A stretch of 64,000 bases of DNA. Origin: CAYHPR01 sp964358895 (lineage in GTDB: Archaea > Micrarchaeota > Micrarchaeia > CABMEP01). The notes below the pieces were generated by a model, which was not told the origin of the DNA, ran no database searches, and saw only the letters and a list, made by a program, of their open reading frames with translations. The stretch lies in contig CAYHPR010000004.1 in NCBI GenBank assembly GCA_964358895.1, positions 1 to 64,000 on the forward strand. Reading direction: 5' to 3'. A program made the position numbers and the translations under genes. How positions within the stretch are numbered: the stretch's first letter is position 1; every line of letters begins with the position of its first letter. Of this stretch, positions 18,523 through 28,131 are shown one piece after another.

Positions 18523-19680
18523 CTAATAGCTCAGAATAAAACCTAATTTAACTTTGTCAGTATTCTCCTCTGAGTTAATAGTCCCGTCAGAAAATGTATC
18601 GTCTGCTAATGCATTTATTTTTCTATACTCAAAGGTTGGCACTATTTCGATATCAAAAACTTTTAAACCTGACGCAGATACTGCAAAACCAACTTCATTT
18701 GTAGTTGAATTTTCGAATGGCCTACCACTTATTGAATACACTGTAGTTCTTTTTCCTTTATAAAAATAATAAAGGCCTGAAATAATAATGTGCTTATACA
18801 TAAATCCAAAATTGTTTTCTAAACTTAGAAGGTTATATCCGAACTTTTGATCCGATGAAAAATTACTAACATGTGTCGTAATTCCTCCACCAACAAAACT
18901 GAAACGCATTGCTAAAAGGCCAAAAAGAGTATTATTAAATTCATTTGTAAATAAAGGATAAACCGAAATAGCACCCAAACTAAATCCTGCACCTAAACCG
19001 CTGGAATCACCAAGAGATATTAATTCTTGATCGAACGGAAACGGATAATATTCGCGTCTACTAGATGAATAATTGCGGTATTCCGTAATAACTTCGCCAT
19101 TAATTCCTATACGATTTAATTTTTTTTCCATACCGTAATATAACTTACTTACAACTTGTTCAGCATGACCTGCAACAGTAACATTATCGGCAGAGAATAG
19201 TGGTGATGCGTTAGTTATAAAAAACAGATTTCTATTGAAAGAAAAACCGAGATATGATGTTTTTGTTTGCTTTGTTCTACTAAACGATAGGTTAATAGAC
19301 ATATCAGAAGCGTTACCTCTTTCATTTAATTTTAAAAGTAATGGCTCAGACCCTGTTTCTAGATGTATATCGTTATTAACTTCAGAATTTCCACCATTAA
19401 CTGAAAACTGTTGTTCAATCTTAAACTGTTTTATAATTTCTGGGTCAGCAACCGGCTGCTTTTGAAGCACCTGAACTGCGTTCTGTTTTGGCATATCGGT
19501 TGTATTCTTATGTTTAATAACTACAGGTGTTTTCTTTTTATTTTGGTTAACTTTTGCAACAGCCTCTAAACTTGCACCTCTAAAGAGCTGTTGTGATACT
19601 AAGAAGCACGTTGCAAAAACAGCAATGGATTTGATACTAAATAAATTGGATTTAGGTTTTTGTTTAAACGTTGTTTCCAT
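18523..19680 (-). CDS. Exported beta-rich protein, possible beta-barrel
   Basis: From the ATG at 19680 the protein is 385 residues; a TTG at 19695 adds five. A signal-like helix (about 15-35) is followed by a Lys/Gln-rich linker to about 100. The remainder shows many alternating-hydrophobic strands separated by polar turns, such as G-L-G-A-G-F-S-L-G-A-I-S-V-Y, G-L-L-A-M-R-F-S-F and I-I-I-S-G-L-Y-Y-F-Y. It ends with the aromatic residue Tyr after K-L-G-F-I-L-S-Y, as outer-membrane barrels do. No family recognised. GTATATAAAA at 19701-19710 is 21-30 nt upstream, so the mRNA is probably leaderless. It follows the eS1 and uS15 genes but has its own promoter. Confidence 0.65.
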   Translation of the reverse strand: METTFKQKPKSNLFSIKSIAVFATCFLVSQQLFRGASLEAVAKVNQNKKKTPVVIKHKNTTDMPKQNAVQVLQKQPVADPEIIKQFKIEQQFSVNGGNSEVNNDIHLETGSEPLLLKLNERGNASDMSINLSFSRTKQTKTSYLGFSFNRNLFFITNASPLFSADNVTVAGHAEQVVSKLYYGMEKKLNRIGINGEVITEYRNYSSSRREYYPFPFDQELISLGDSSGLGAGFSLGAISVYPLFTNEFNNTLFGLLAMRFSFVGGGITTHVSNFSSDQKFGYNLLSLENNFGFMYKHIIISGLYYFYKGKRTTVYSISGRPFENSTTNEVGFAVSASGLKVFDIEIVPTFEYRKINALADDTFSDGTINSEENTDKVKLGFILSY

Positions 19681-19725
19681 ATTATATTGGACCAATGGAA
19701 GTATATAAAACTTTGTATAATAAAT

Positions 19726-20319
19726 TTACTGTTGAATTTTTTCTTTAGCAAAAACTTCCTTCAGTTCTGATTTTCTTATTTCAATTCTTTTTATTGGAGC
19801 AAATCTTTTTAGGACAGGTGTAAGCTTCATTGAAAATCTTCTAAAGAATAATTCTTGTAAAAATTGATCAAGTGTAAACTGTGCTACTTTTGCCTTCAAT
19901 TCTTGTCTTAATGCAGTTCTTATAGCTGCTTCAGTATCTCTTGCAACTCTACCCGCAGTAAAAATCATGACCTTCAATCGGAGGTCCTTACCGTCAGAGG
20001 TTACCGTGTCAACTACGTCGTCAACAATAGTTCTGTTTCTCTTGATAAAAGTTCTTATAAACGCAGGTTGCTGTTCGTGACCTATGAATGAAGTGTAAGC
20101 ATTCTTTCCTTTAACATCTGTTATTCTGAAACTAACCGTTGTGTAGGTTTGTGATAAATCGCCAGTGATTTCATCAAGCCCGACACTGATCAATCTGTCT
20201 TTTAGATGCTTGTCTTCCGTAGCTACAACTTCACCTATCGGCTTAGAACCGAACGTTTCCGGACTATAAATCTGATACCATTGCTTCAGTTTCCAAGTAT
20301 CAACAACTTTTTTTACCAT
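19726..20319 (-). CDS. rps3ae: 30S ribosomal protein eS1 (S3Ae)
   Basis: Small-subunit protein eS1, 197 residues. It matches the archaeal family along its length: W-K-L-K-Q-W-Y at the start, the P-E-T-F-G segment, T-Y-T-T-V-S-F-R-I and R-T-F-I-K-R-N-R in the middle, and a C-terminal basic helix. It lies 29 nt downstream of uS15 on the same strand, a normal archaeal ribosomal pairing. Confidence 0.94.
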   Translation of the reverse strand: MVKKVVDTWKLKQWYQIYSPETFGSKPIGEVVATEDKHLKDRLISVGLDEITGDLSQTYTTVSFRITDVKGKNAYTSFIGHEQQPAFIRTFIKRNRTIVDDVVDTVTSDGKDLRLKVMIFTAGRVARDTEAAIRTALRQELKAKVAQFTLDQFLQELFFRRFSMKLTPVLKRFAPIKRIEIRKSELKEVFAKEKIQQ

Positions 20320-20348
20320 AACATCAACTTAATATTATCTCAATATGA

Positions 20349-20798
20349 TTATCTAACAAGTAGTGTTGCCTTCTCTGGATCATATGTCCAACCAGCTGGC
20401 AATTTCTTTGTCCTGACGTAATAAGTACCGACACGCCTTATCTTTGCTTCAATATCGTGCAGCTTTGTTTTATTGTGCTGATCAGACCTGTGTCTCTCAA
20501 GATGTTTTCTAAGACTCACAGCTTTCTTAATCAAATTAAGAATGTCGTCGGGATAATCAAGTTTGCCAAGATTTTTCTCAATCATTTTAACTAACGGCAT
20601 GCCAGTAAGTTCATGAATGCTGCCGACACCGTATTGATCTCTTAGGATGTGACCGATTTTTGAAGCGGAATTGCCTGCCTTTCTTAGATCAACAACTAGT
20701 TTCTCAATTTCTTCAGCTGAGAACTCGACCCATTTCTGGCTTCCCTTGATCTTTCTTGATCCACTTTTTCCTTTCTTTTTCGTATGTAGCTTAGCCAC
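20349..20798 (-). CDS. rps15: 30S ribosomal protein uS15
   Basis: Archaeal/eukaryotic-type uS15, with an extra N-terminal domain before the bacterial core. Visible are K-K-K-G-K-S-G-S-R near the start, the G-x-I-L-R-D-Q-Y-G-V-G-S motif (about 55), and R-K-H-L-E-R-H-R-S-D (about 103). I use the GTG at 20798, which gives the usual start (M)-A-K-L-H-T and better spacing from AGGTG than the TTG at 20801. TATA-like TTTATAAA lies near 20880. Probably cotranscribed with eS1. Confidence 0.94.
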   Translation of the reverse strand: MAKLHTKKKGKSGSRKIKGSQKWVEFSAEEIEKLVVDLRKAGNSASKIGHILRDQYGVGSIHELTGMPLVKMIEKNLGKLDYPDDILNLIKKAVSLRKHLERHRSDQHNKTKLHDIEAKIRRVGTYYVRTKKLPAGWTYDPEKATLLVR

Positions 20799-20935
20799 CA
20801 ATACACCTAATATCTAAATTATTAACAATATTTGAACAAACTTCCTTAGAAGAAGCTGGGATTATTAGTCAGCCAATCTTTATAAATTTTGCATAGATTG
20901 AGTTTTCAGGCTTTTCTCCTAATTTTGCAGCTTAA

Positions 20936-23329
20936 TCAGAATATAATCTTTGTTTCTGGACCATAGGAAATCTTCTTTATCTTGTGCATCGTCTTAAAAT
21001 CCTTCTCGACATCTGCAAATTTTTCATGAATAATTGCTTCCATAAAACCATCTTTAAGAGATAGGCCCTTGTCCTTCTTAGCTTTCCAAATTATGCTATT
21101 AAGCTCTTCGAGCTCAGAGCTAACAAACTTTATCTCGTACTTCTCAGCCATTTTTGGAAATATTTCTTTATGAATGTCGTTTTCATAAATATCCTTATAC
21201 AATTTGTATGTTACAAAAGGTATTACAGGAGCAAGAAGCTTTAGGAGGGTTTTAAGGATGTAATGAAGCGTATAAAGTCCCGAATTCTGCTCATCTGGAG
21301 TAAATGCACCCTCGGGATTGTACACTCTGTCCTTCACCATTTCAAGATAATGCGATGCAAAGGTTTCCCAGATAAAATGACGAAGTTTAATTACGGGATT
21401 ATGAAAATCATAATTCTCATAATCGTGCCTTGTTGTTTCAATAAGACCGTTTAATTCCTGAATAATCCATTTATCAGTATCTGTTAACTTGATTGTATCT
21501 TTACGTTTAGGCTCTGGAAACATTGAAACAAATTTTGCAATGTTCCACAGTTTGGAAATTGTTTTTCCTGACGTGCTTATCCTATCGATAGAACATCTGA
21601 AATCCTGCTCAGTTAAGTTTCCTTCTGCAGCTGCCCAGAATCTGAATGATTCAGCTCCATGTTGGTCCAGAATATTTTTTGGATCCATAACATTACCAAG
21701 TGACTTTGACATTTTTTCTCCTTTTGCGTCTACAATATGGTAATTGATCCAAGCGTCCCGGAATATCTGCTTGCCAGTCAAAAGATAACACTTGAGCAAC
21801 GTGTAGTATAACCAGGTCCTAACAATCTCTTTGCCTTGCGGCCTTAACGTACAGAATTCTTGGCCGTCGAAAAATTTCTGATTTCTTTCGTAACCCAGTA
21901 TGTATAAAGGAGTTATAGATGAATCAAACCACGTATCGAAAACACGTCCCTCTCCTCTAAATTTATCATGTCCACATTTAGGACATGTCTTAACTGGAGG
22001 GGCGTCCTTCCATGGTTGATAGTATTTACCCTTCGTCGGAACAATTATGTGATTACATTTTTCACAGTACCACAAAGGCACTTCCGTAGCATAATATCGT
22101 CTTCGGGAAATAGGCCAATCAATCGAAATACCGTTAATCCAATCTTTCAGAATCTTGCGGCTTTCTGGCGAAAAGAAATTAAGTTGATCTGCCATCTCAA
22201 GCATCTTTTCTTTATTATCAAGTTGTTTTACATAGAATTCTTTCATAGCAATGAATTCTATCGGATCTTTTGATCTCTCACAGATTGGTGTTCGGTGTGC
22301 AAACTGCTGCTGATTTCTTAGAAGATTTGCTTCTTTAAGAAGTTCGATTATCTTTTCTCTCCCTTTCTTTACATACAACCCGGCAAGGGGGCCTGAATTT
22401 TCATTAAGTTTTCCAGTTGCATCAATCAAAAATACAGGAGTAAGCTTCAGTTCTCTGAAAAATCGGATATCCGTCAAATCTCCGAATGAACACATCATCA
22501 CAAGACCTGTTCCCTTCTCAGGATCTGCATAAGGATGCGCCATAATTGGAACTTCCTTGTTGTAAATAGGAAGGACTGCGTGTTTGCCCTGAAGCTTTTG
22601 ATAACGAAAATCTTCAGGATTGAAAATAACCATCTGACAAGCGCCTAAAAGTTCAGGACGAGTGGTTGCAATAATAAGTTCTTCTCCAGTCTCCTTAACT
22701 TTGAAAACAATATCATTGAAAACTGTTGAATGCTCCGCGTATTCCACCTCAGCATCCGCAATAGTTGTCTTACAACCAGGACAATAATTATTTGTTCTTT
22801 CATCCTCGTAAATCAATCCTTTATTCCACAAATCAATAAATGTTGACTGCGTAAGAGACCTGTATTCTGGAGAATCAGTCATGTATGCATCTCCTATTTT
22901 ATTTCCGAATTCCCAAGAACTAAAGGAAATTCCTGAACGTAGAAATGTTTCTGTAGATGCGATACTGCTCTCTTCTAGAACTTGCTTACAGAGCTGGAGA
23001 AATTTCTCACGATCGACTTCATTAAATTTAATTTTAAATTTTTTCTCAGCAGCAACTTCTATTGGAAGCCCGTTTCTATCAAGTCCAAGAGGAAAAATAA
23101 CATTGTAACCAAGCATTCTGTGAAAGCGGGCAAACATATCCATCAGAATATACGTTGTAGCTTGTCCTATGTGGATAGGTGCATTAACATAAGGCGGAGG
23201 AGTGTCGATTGAAAAAACAGGTTTGCCACTACCGGTATCAAATTGATATTCTTTGTTTGCCTTCCACACGTCATAGATTTGTTTTTCAAAATCTTTTGAC
23301 CATGCCTTTTCAGTTACTTTTGCATCCAA
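20936..23329 (-). CDS. valS: Valyl-tRNA synthetase
   Basis: Class I enzyme that charges tRNA-Val and edits threonine. The HIGH motif reads H-I-G-Q (about 52) after P-P-P-Y-V-N-A-P. The CP1 editing domain contains T-T-R-P-E-L-L-G-A. KMSKS is intact (K-M-S-K-S-L-G-N-V, about 537). A zinc knuckle C-E-K-C ... C-P-K-C lies between. Length 797 fits archaeal ValRS without the long C-terminal coiled coil. The start is TTG at 23329, supported by GGTGATG two nt upstream; no in-frame ATG is nearer. Confidence 0.94.
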   Translation of the reverse strand: MDAKVTEKAWSKDFEKQIYDVWKANKEYQFDTGSGKPVFSIDTPPPYVNAPIHIGQATTYILMDMFARFHRMLGYNVIFPLGLDRNGLPIEVAAEKKFKIKFNEVDREKFLQLCKQVLEESSIASTETFLRSGISFSSWEFGNKIGDAYMTDSPEYRSLTQSTFIDLWNKGLIYEDERTNNYCPGCKTTIADAEVEYAEHSTVFNDIVFKVKETGEELIIATTRPELLGACQMVIFNPEDFRYQKLQGKHAVLPIYNKEVPIMAHPYADPEKGTGLVMMCSFGDLTDIRFFRELKLTPVFLIDATGKLNENSGPLAGLYVKKGREKIIELLKEANLLRNQQQFAHRTPICERSKDPIEFIAMKEFYVKQLDNKEKMLEMADQLNFFSPESRKILKDWINGISIDWPISRRRYYATEVPLWYCEKCNHIIVPTKGKYYQPWKDAPPVKTCPKCGHDKFRGEGRVFDTWFDSSITPLYILGYERNQKFFDGQEFCTLRPQGKEIVRTWLYYTLLKCYLLTGKQIFRDAWINYHIVDAKGEKMSKSLGNVMDPKNILDQHGAESFRFWAAAEGNLTEQDFRCSIDRISTSGKTISKLWNIAKFVSMFPEPKRKDTIKLTDTDKWIIQELNGLIETTRHDYENYDFHNPVIKLRHFIWETFASHYLEMVKDRVYNPEGAFTPDEQNSGLYTLHYILKTLLKLLAPVIPFVTYKLYKDIYENDIHKEIFPKMAEKYEIKFVSSELEELNSIIWKAKKDKGLSLKDGFMEAIIHEKFADVEKDFKTMHKIKKISYGPETKIIF

Positions 23330-23495
23330 TACATCACCAGCTATTATGACCGTCTCTTGAATATCTCTTGAACATACTTTTTAAGCCAAAATTATTAACC
23401 AAATCGTAAAAAGCGAATACATTTATAGGTGGAAAGCTTTATAAATAAGTTATTGTTGATTATATTAGAAGTTACAGAGAATAGAGATTGATAAA

Positions 23496-24254
23496 ATGGA
23501 CGCAGTCCTGACAGACCTTGAAGGAGTAGTAAGAGACTCCAAGAACGCGTTTCATCACGCGTACGAGCACTCATTAGGATCAGTAGGGCTACGTCTTGTT
23601 TCATATCCTGACGAAACATGGAAACTTAAGGGATACCAAGAATTCAACAGTACAAAATCTTTTCTTAAAGCACTTTACTCAATAGCTAAGAACGGCGAAG
23701 ATCTCACGCGTGTATTCTGGAAAAAATATCCGACGGAGTATGTTAACGAATTGATAAAGAAAAATGGGCCGAATAAGGAAGTTATGGAAAAACTTGAGAA
23801 CAGCTACAAACGTTACGTTCTCTCTCCGCGTGTGCTTAGGAGAATTCCGCCAGTAAGAGCTGGAAAGATTGGTGTTAAACTGCTAAGAGAAGACGGTTAT
23901 AAAGTAGGGGCCGTGACGAACTCACCGGCAGATTACAATTCTGCTTGGATAGCTCATAAAAAATTGACAAAACATTTCGATGTAATGATAACTGCTGAGG
24001 ACGTAGGTGCGCCAAAACCTGCACCAGACTCAATACTTAAAGCATGTTCAAAGTTGGGCGTTAAACCTAAGAATGCTGTATACGCAGGGGACACCGAAGC
24101 AGACATAATAGCTGCCAAAAGTGCAGGACTAATACCGATAGGCATAATGTCAGGCGGGACTGAACGAAGAATGCTAAAAGAACTAGGGGCTGCATATGTT
24201 TTCAAAAATCTGACAGAATTTGCACTTTGGGTAAGACACGGCGGAAAGATATAA
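23496..24254 (+). CDS. HAD superfamily hydrolase
   Basis: A 252-residue phosphatase-like protein of the haloacid dehalogenase superfamily with a helical cap. Motif I is T-D-L-E-G-V (nucleophile Asp7, Glu9), motif II T-N-S-P (about 142), motif III Lys in G-A-P-K-P-A-P-D, and motif IV G-D-T-E-A-D (about 197). The closest group by pattern is phosphoglycolate phosphatase-like. The usual second Asp of motif I is Glu, which could alter catalysis. It is divergent from valS. Confidence 0.85.
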   Translation: MDAVLTDLEGVVRDSKNAFHHAYEHSLGSVGLRLVSYPDETWKLKGYQEFNSTKSFLKALYSIAKNGEDLTRVFWKKYPTEYVNELIKKNGPNKEVMEKLENSYKRYVLSPRVLRRIPPVRAGKIGVKLLREDGYKVGAVTNSPADYNSAWIAHKKLTKHFDVMITAEDVGAPKPAPDSILKACSKLGVKPKNAVYAGDTEADIIAAKSAGLIPIGIMSGGTERRMLKELGAAYVFKNLTEFALWVRHGGKI

Positions 24255-24325
24255 ATAAAAAAATTAGTGAGATATAATTATTAGGCATTTAAATATTTAC
24301 AAAAAACAGTTATTAGGCGAGTTTT

Positions 24326-24895
24326 ATGGGACACGGAGTAGGCACAACAATAGATAGAAGAGATACAGTTAAAGGAAGAAGAAAGGAGGACAAACATAAA
24401 ATAAGAAACCTTTTCATCGCAGGTTCTGCTCTTTTAATCGTAGGGCCGCTTAGTTTGTACCCGATGAGTAGCGTTTATAAAAAGATTAAACAGGAAAAAG
24501 AGCTAAATGATGCAGCAATAATCCTAAAGCACCATGGACTTGAAAAAGCAGGATACTGGCTAACCAACGACCCATACGAATTGACGCTTACAGAAAAAAG
24601 ATGGATAAATAACGTATGGGAAAAATTTGGTATCGATCCTGGCCAGATTTATAATATGATAATAAAATATCAATTTGAATGGGAAAGAAACCAAGCATTT
24701 GAAGAGGCTATGGAAACATTAAGTTTAGATTCGCCTATGCTAAAAGCTATGTTGTATTTGGAGAACGTACGATTGGATCCTGTATTAAAATCGATAAAGA
24801 AAAAAATCAATGAGAGATACCAAAAAGATGAAAAAAGGATCAAAGCTACAAACGGGAATTTATTAACTGAACGAACCCTGAATAATAAACTTTAA
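24326..24895 (+). CDS. Single-helix membrane protein, unknown
   Basis: A 189-residue protein with a basic N-terminus, one membrane helix (about 29-46), then a helical charged region to the end. I do not recognise it. TTTAAATATTTAC lies about 25-35 nt upstream. Its stop codon overlaps the TATA box of the thermosome gene. Neighbours (HAD, thermosome) do not point to a role. Confidence 0.65.
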   Translation: MGHGVGTTIDRRDTVKGRRKEDKHKIRNLFIAGSALLIVGPLSLYPMSSVYKKIKQEKELNDAAIILKHHGLEKAGYWLTNDPYELTLTEKRWINNVWEKFGIDPGQIYNMIIKYQFEWERNQAFEEAMETLSLDSPMLKAMLYLENVRLDPVLKSIKKKINERYQKDEKRIKATNGNLLTERTLNNKL

Positions 24896-25006
24896 ATACA
24901 TTACATTCGATACACAGTGTAGTAAAGATCTGTTTGTTTTACTACTAATTACGCTTAAAAATTCTTTAATAAAATTTGCAATTTTCAAATTTTATGAGGT
25001 GGGAGA
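24890..25006 (+). promoter_or_regulatory. Thermosome promoter and structured 5' leader
   Basis: CTTTAAATAC (24890-24899) is a good TATA box, placing the transcript start near 24917-24922. The leader then holds two inverted repeats: GTAGTAAA/TTTACTAC (24919-24926 with 24938-24945) and TAAAATTTG/CAAATTTTA (24970-24978 with 24986-24994). The second ends 2 nt before GAGGTGGGAG, the ribosome binding site. Either could be an operator or an RNA hairpin. Confidence 0.6.
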
Positions 25007-26638
25007 ATGAGTAATGGAGTAATGCCAGAAGGCACTAATAGAGCACTTGGAAGAGATGTACAACGAATCAATATCGCTGTCGGCAGAGCCGTAGGCGAAA
25101 TTGTAAGAAAAACGCTAGGTCCAAGAGGAAGCGATGTTATGCTCGTAAGCGAAATGGGTGACATCGTAATCACAAATGATGGAGCGACTATTCTTACTGA
25201 AATGAATGCAGAGCATCCAGCAGCAAAAATCATGGTCGAAGTGGCAAAGACCCAAGATAAGGAAGTAGGTGATGGAACAACTACTTCAGTTGTTCTTGCA
25301 GGTGAATTGCTGAAAGGTTCAGAAGATTTGCTAGACAAAAATATCCACCCTTCAACAATTATCCGAGGATACAAACTGGCAGCAAGCAGATCACTTGAGA
25401 CGATAAAGAAGATCGCAAAGAAAGTAGCCGTTAGCGATACTAAGACTCTTGAAAAGATAGCCGCTGTTTCAATGGGATCTAAATCAGTTGGAGTTGGCGA
25501 ATCCAAAGATAAGTTAGCTGCAATAGTTGTTGGCGCAGTTAATCAAGTTGCCGAAAAGAAAGGCGATAGGATAATTATTGATCAAGATCTCATCAAGATC
25601 GAAAAGAAATCCGGTGGCAATATCGATGACACAAGCTTAATTCAAGGTGTGTTAATCGATAAAGAAATTGTTCATCCGGCAATGCCGAAAATAGTTAAGG
25701 GTGCGAAGATTGTACTTCTTGATACCGCACTAGAAATTGAAAAAACTGAAACGGATGCAAAAATTGAGATCACGAGACCAGATCAACTATCAGCATTCCT
25801 TGATCAAGAAGAAAAAATGATTAAGGAAATGGTTGACAAGGTTGTAGCAAGCGGTGCAACAGTCGTATTCTGTCAGAAAGGAATTGACGACGTAGCACAG
25901 CACTATTTATCTAAGAAGAAAATTGTTGCTGCAAGACGAGTCAAAAGATCGGATATGGAGAAACTCGCACGAGCAACAGGTGGACGTATCGTAACTCTAC
26001 TTAACGACCTCTCAGAAAAGGATCTTGGATTTGCTGGTCAAGTTGAAGAAAGAAAGGTTGCAGGAGAATCAATGATCTTTGTTGAACAATGTAAAGATCC
26101 AAAGTCTGTAACCATTCTCGTACGCGCATCGACTGATCACGTCGTTAACGAAGGCGAGAGAGCAATAAAGGATGGACTTGGAGCTGTATCGTCAGCAGTT
26201 GAAGAAGGACTCTATGTATTTGGTGGAGGGTCTGTCGAAATTGAATTGGCGCATGATCTGCGTGACTTTGCAACTAAAACTGGCGGAAGAGAGCAGCTAG
26301 CAATAATCGCATTTGCTGAAGCGCTAGAAGCTATACCGAGAACGCTTGCTGAAAGCACAGGTATGGATCCAATCGATACGCTCGTATCGCTAAGAACGAA
26401 GCACAAGACAAAAGATGGCCTCGCACAGGGTGTAAATGTTTACGAAGCAAAGATCGATGACATGGAAAAAGAAGGCGTTGTTGAACCTGCAAAAGTAAAG
26501 CAGCAAGCAATTATGTCAGCAAGTGAAGCAGTTGAAATGCTTCTAAGAATAAGCGACATGATTTCAGCCAGACCGAGACCGGCTAGCGGTGGCGGACATC
26601 CAGGAATGCCACCAGGAATGGGCGGCGGAGAATACTAA
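25007..26638 (+). CDS. thsA: Thermosome subunit (group II chaperonin)
   Basis: A 543-residue subunit of the archaeal chaperonin that folds proteins in its ATP-driven cavity. The ATP-binding motif L-G-P-R-G-S-D (about 38), N-D-G-A-T-I-L (about 59) and the hydrolysis motif G-D-G-T-T-T (about 87) are all present. The flexible end is Gly/Met/Pro-rich ([11 protein letters not shown]). It is the only chaperonin in the window. The start is set by GAGGTGGGAG just upstream. Confidence 0.95.
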   Translation: MSNGVMPEGTNRALGRDVQRINIAVGRAVGEIVRKTLGPRGSDVMLVSEMGDIVITNDGATILTEMNAEHPAAKIMVEVAKTQDKEVGDGTTTSVVLAGELLKGSEDLLDKNIHPSTIIRGYKLAASRSLETIKKIAKKVAVSDTKTLEKIAAVSMGSKSVGVGESKDKLAAIVVGAVNQVAEKKGDRIIIDQDLIKIEKKSGGNIDDTSLIQGVLIDKEIVHPAMPKIVKGAKIVLLDTALEIEKTETDAKIEITRPDQLSAFLDQEEKMIKEMVDKVVASGATVVFCQKGIDDVAQHYLSKKKIVAARRVKRSDMEKLARATGGRIVTLLNDLSEKDLGFAGQVEERKVAGESMIFVEQCKDPKSVTILVRASTDHVVNEGERAIKDGLGAVSSAVEEGLYVFGGGSVEIELAHDLRDFATKTGGREQLAIIAFAEALEAIPRTLAESTGMDPIDTLVSLRTKHKTKDGLAQGVNVYEAKIDDMEKEGVVEPAKVKQQAIMSASEAVEMLLRISDMISARPRPASGGGHPGMPPGMGGGEY

Positions 26639-26646
26639 CTCGCAGG

Positions 26647-27336
26647 TTAGAATCTTCTTCGTGGTTTTCCTTTTTCTTCACCTAGCATGCCAGCGTAATA
26701 GCTGGTTACAGTTTCATCCCATAGCAATAGGCATGCTTCTCTTATGATGTCGTAAAGATTGTGATAAACAATTTTATTCAGCAGTTCTCTGTTGCCTGTT
26801 TGTTTGTACTCATACCAGATAGGTGGAATATCTTTTCCCATCGCCTCAATCTCGATTCCAAAATATTTGTGAGGCAACGAAACAAGTTCTTCGGCTCTTG
26901 GCCATTTTGGATCGTTCCATAATGGACGCTGACAGAATTGACACACATTTTCCTCGTTATTCTTAACCCACCTATGAACATAACACCACTTGTGACCTTC
27001 CTTCTTTGTACCACCAGCAATCTTTTTCCAGTTGTCAAAAAGATCAATGTCGAATTTAGTGTTAAGCCATTTCTCCTCGAAAGAAGCATTGTACGCATAA
27101 AACGGCCTTGGTAAAAATTTCATGGTTTCGATTACTGACTGTTTAAATTTATCCGCCGAATCTTTGTCTGTTTTTGCTAGCTGACAGACTTTGGCAACAC
27201 CTGAAGTAAAATATCCGAATGTAAGAATATCGCCATCTTGCGGCTCAAGTGCTGAAGTTTCTAGATCAATGATAGTACCTGGAAAAAGAATAGTAAACTT
27301 CCACTCATCACAAAATCCATAGTCTGTTTCTTCCAT
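26647..27336 (-). CDS. Predicted DEDD-type 3'-5' exonuclease with zinc knuckle
   Basis: A 229-residue RNase H-fold protein of the YprB/DnaQ-like kind. Motif I is D24-L-E26, motif II N83-A-S-F-E87, and motif III H-N193-L-Y-D196. Between II and III lies an insertion with C118-x2-H121 and C132-x2-C135, a probable zinc site. It sits 19 nt upstream of, but separate from, the pyrH gene on the same strand reading order (pyrH first). No helicase or polymerase is attached, so the DNA or RNA substrate is unknown. Assignment rests on motifs and is fairly sure at the fold level. Confidence 0.65.
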   Translation of the reverse strand: MEETDYGFCDEWKFTILFPGTIIDLETSALEPQDGDILTFGYFTSGVAKVCQLAKTDKDSADKFKQSVIETMKFLPRPFYAYNASFEEKWLNTKFDIDLFDNWKKIAGGTKKEGHKWCYVHRWVKNNEENVCQFCQRPLWNDPKWPRAEELVSLPHKYFGIEIEAMGKDIPPIWYEYKQTGNRELLNKIVYHNLYDIIREACLLLWDETVTSYYAGMLGEEKGKPRRRF

Positions 27337-27355
27337 TTTCCCAACATTTCAAATT

Positions 27356-28036
27356 TCAGCCGACAGTTGTTCCGATAAACTTTCTTCCATGTAGAATCTC
27401 GTCTAAATTTTCCATGTTCTTACCGTTTGCGATGATAACTTTAAGCTTCAGCTTTTCAGCCAGCTTTGACGCAATCGGATCAAATGGAACATTTGCACCT
27501 GGATCCCATTTTGTACCGACGATCTTTCTAAATTCTTTCCAATTAATTGCCTTTATCGGTCTTGCATCTGGATACTTCTTTGGATTTTTGTTATAAACAT
27601 AATCCACATTTGACAAATTAATCAATTGAGTAACTCTGAAGTTTTTAGCAAGTAAAACTGCATCGTAATCTGTTGAAGATCCAGGTTTCCAACCAGCTGC
27701 AACCACAACTCTCTCTTTATCTTTAAGCTTTAATTTTTCAGTTGGATTATGAATGACTATCGGATGAGCTATATTCTTAAAAATAATCTTAATTAACTGA
27801 GCATTCAAACGGGTGGAATGTATGCCTATCCAATCTAGATCCTCAGATCCCAGCTTCATAACACCTGATGCAGCTTCCTGATATCGACGTGCAGTCTTCC
27901 CACCACCGCAGATTATGATAAATCGGCTCTCTTTTATGTGGTTTAGAATAATCTCTCTGAATCGTTTAAGAAAATTTACATCAACCTTATCTGGAACAAT
28001 CAGCGATCCTCCCAGCGAAATAATATAAGTGTGCAT
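27356..28036 (-). CDS. pyrH: UMP kinase (archaeal type)
   Basis: Amino-acid-kinase-fold enzyme phosphorylating UMP to UDP in pyrimidine synthesis. N-terminal I-S-L-G-G-S-L-I is the phosphate loop, then C-G-G-G-K-T-A-R (about 43). The ATP side shows T-D-Y-D-A-V-L-L-A (about 122) and N-L-S-N-V-D-Y-V-Y (about 141). Length 226 and sequence match the short archaeal UMP kinases rather than the bacterial hexamer type. The exonuclease gene follows 19 nt downstream. Confidence 0.92.
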   Translation of the reverse strand: MHTYIISLGGSLIVPDKVDVNFLKRFREIILNHIKESRFIIICGGGKTARRYQEAASGVMKLGSEDLDWIGIHSTRLNAQLIKIIFKNIAHPIVIHNPTEKLKLKDKERVVVAAGWKPGSSTDYDAVLLAKNFRVTQLINLSNVDYVYNKNPKKYPDARPIKAINWKEFRKIVGTKWDPGANVPFDPIASKLAEKLKLKVIIANGKNMENLDEILHGRKFIGTTVG

Positions 28037-28131
28037 GACTAGATTTGGATTGGGTTTTAATATAGTTTCTTCACAACTGCTGAAGTGATGGAAAAGGAAT
28101 ATTTAAATAGTAGTTTTGGATAGTTATAGTT

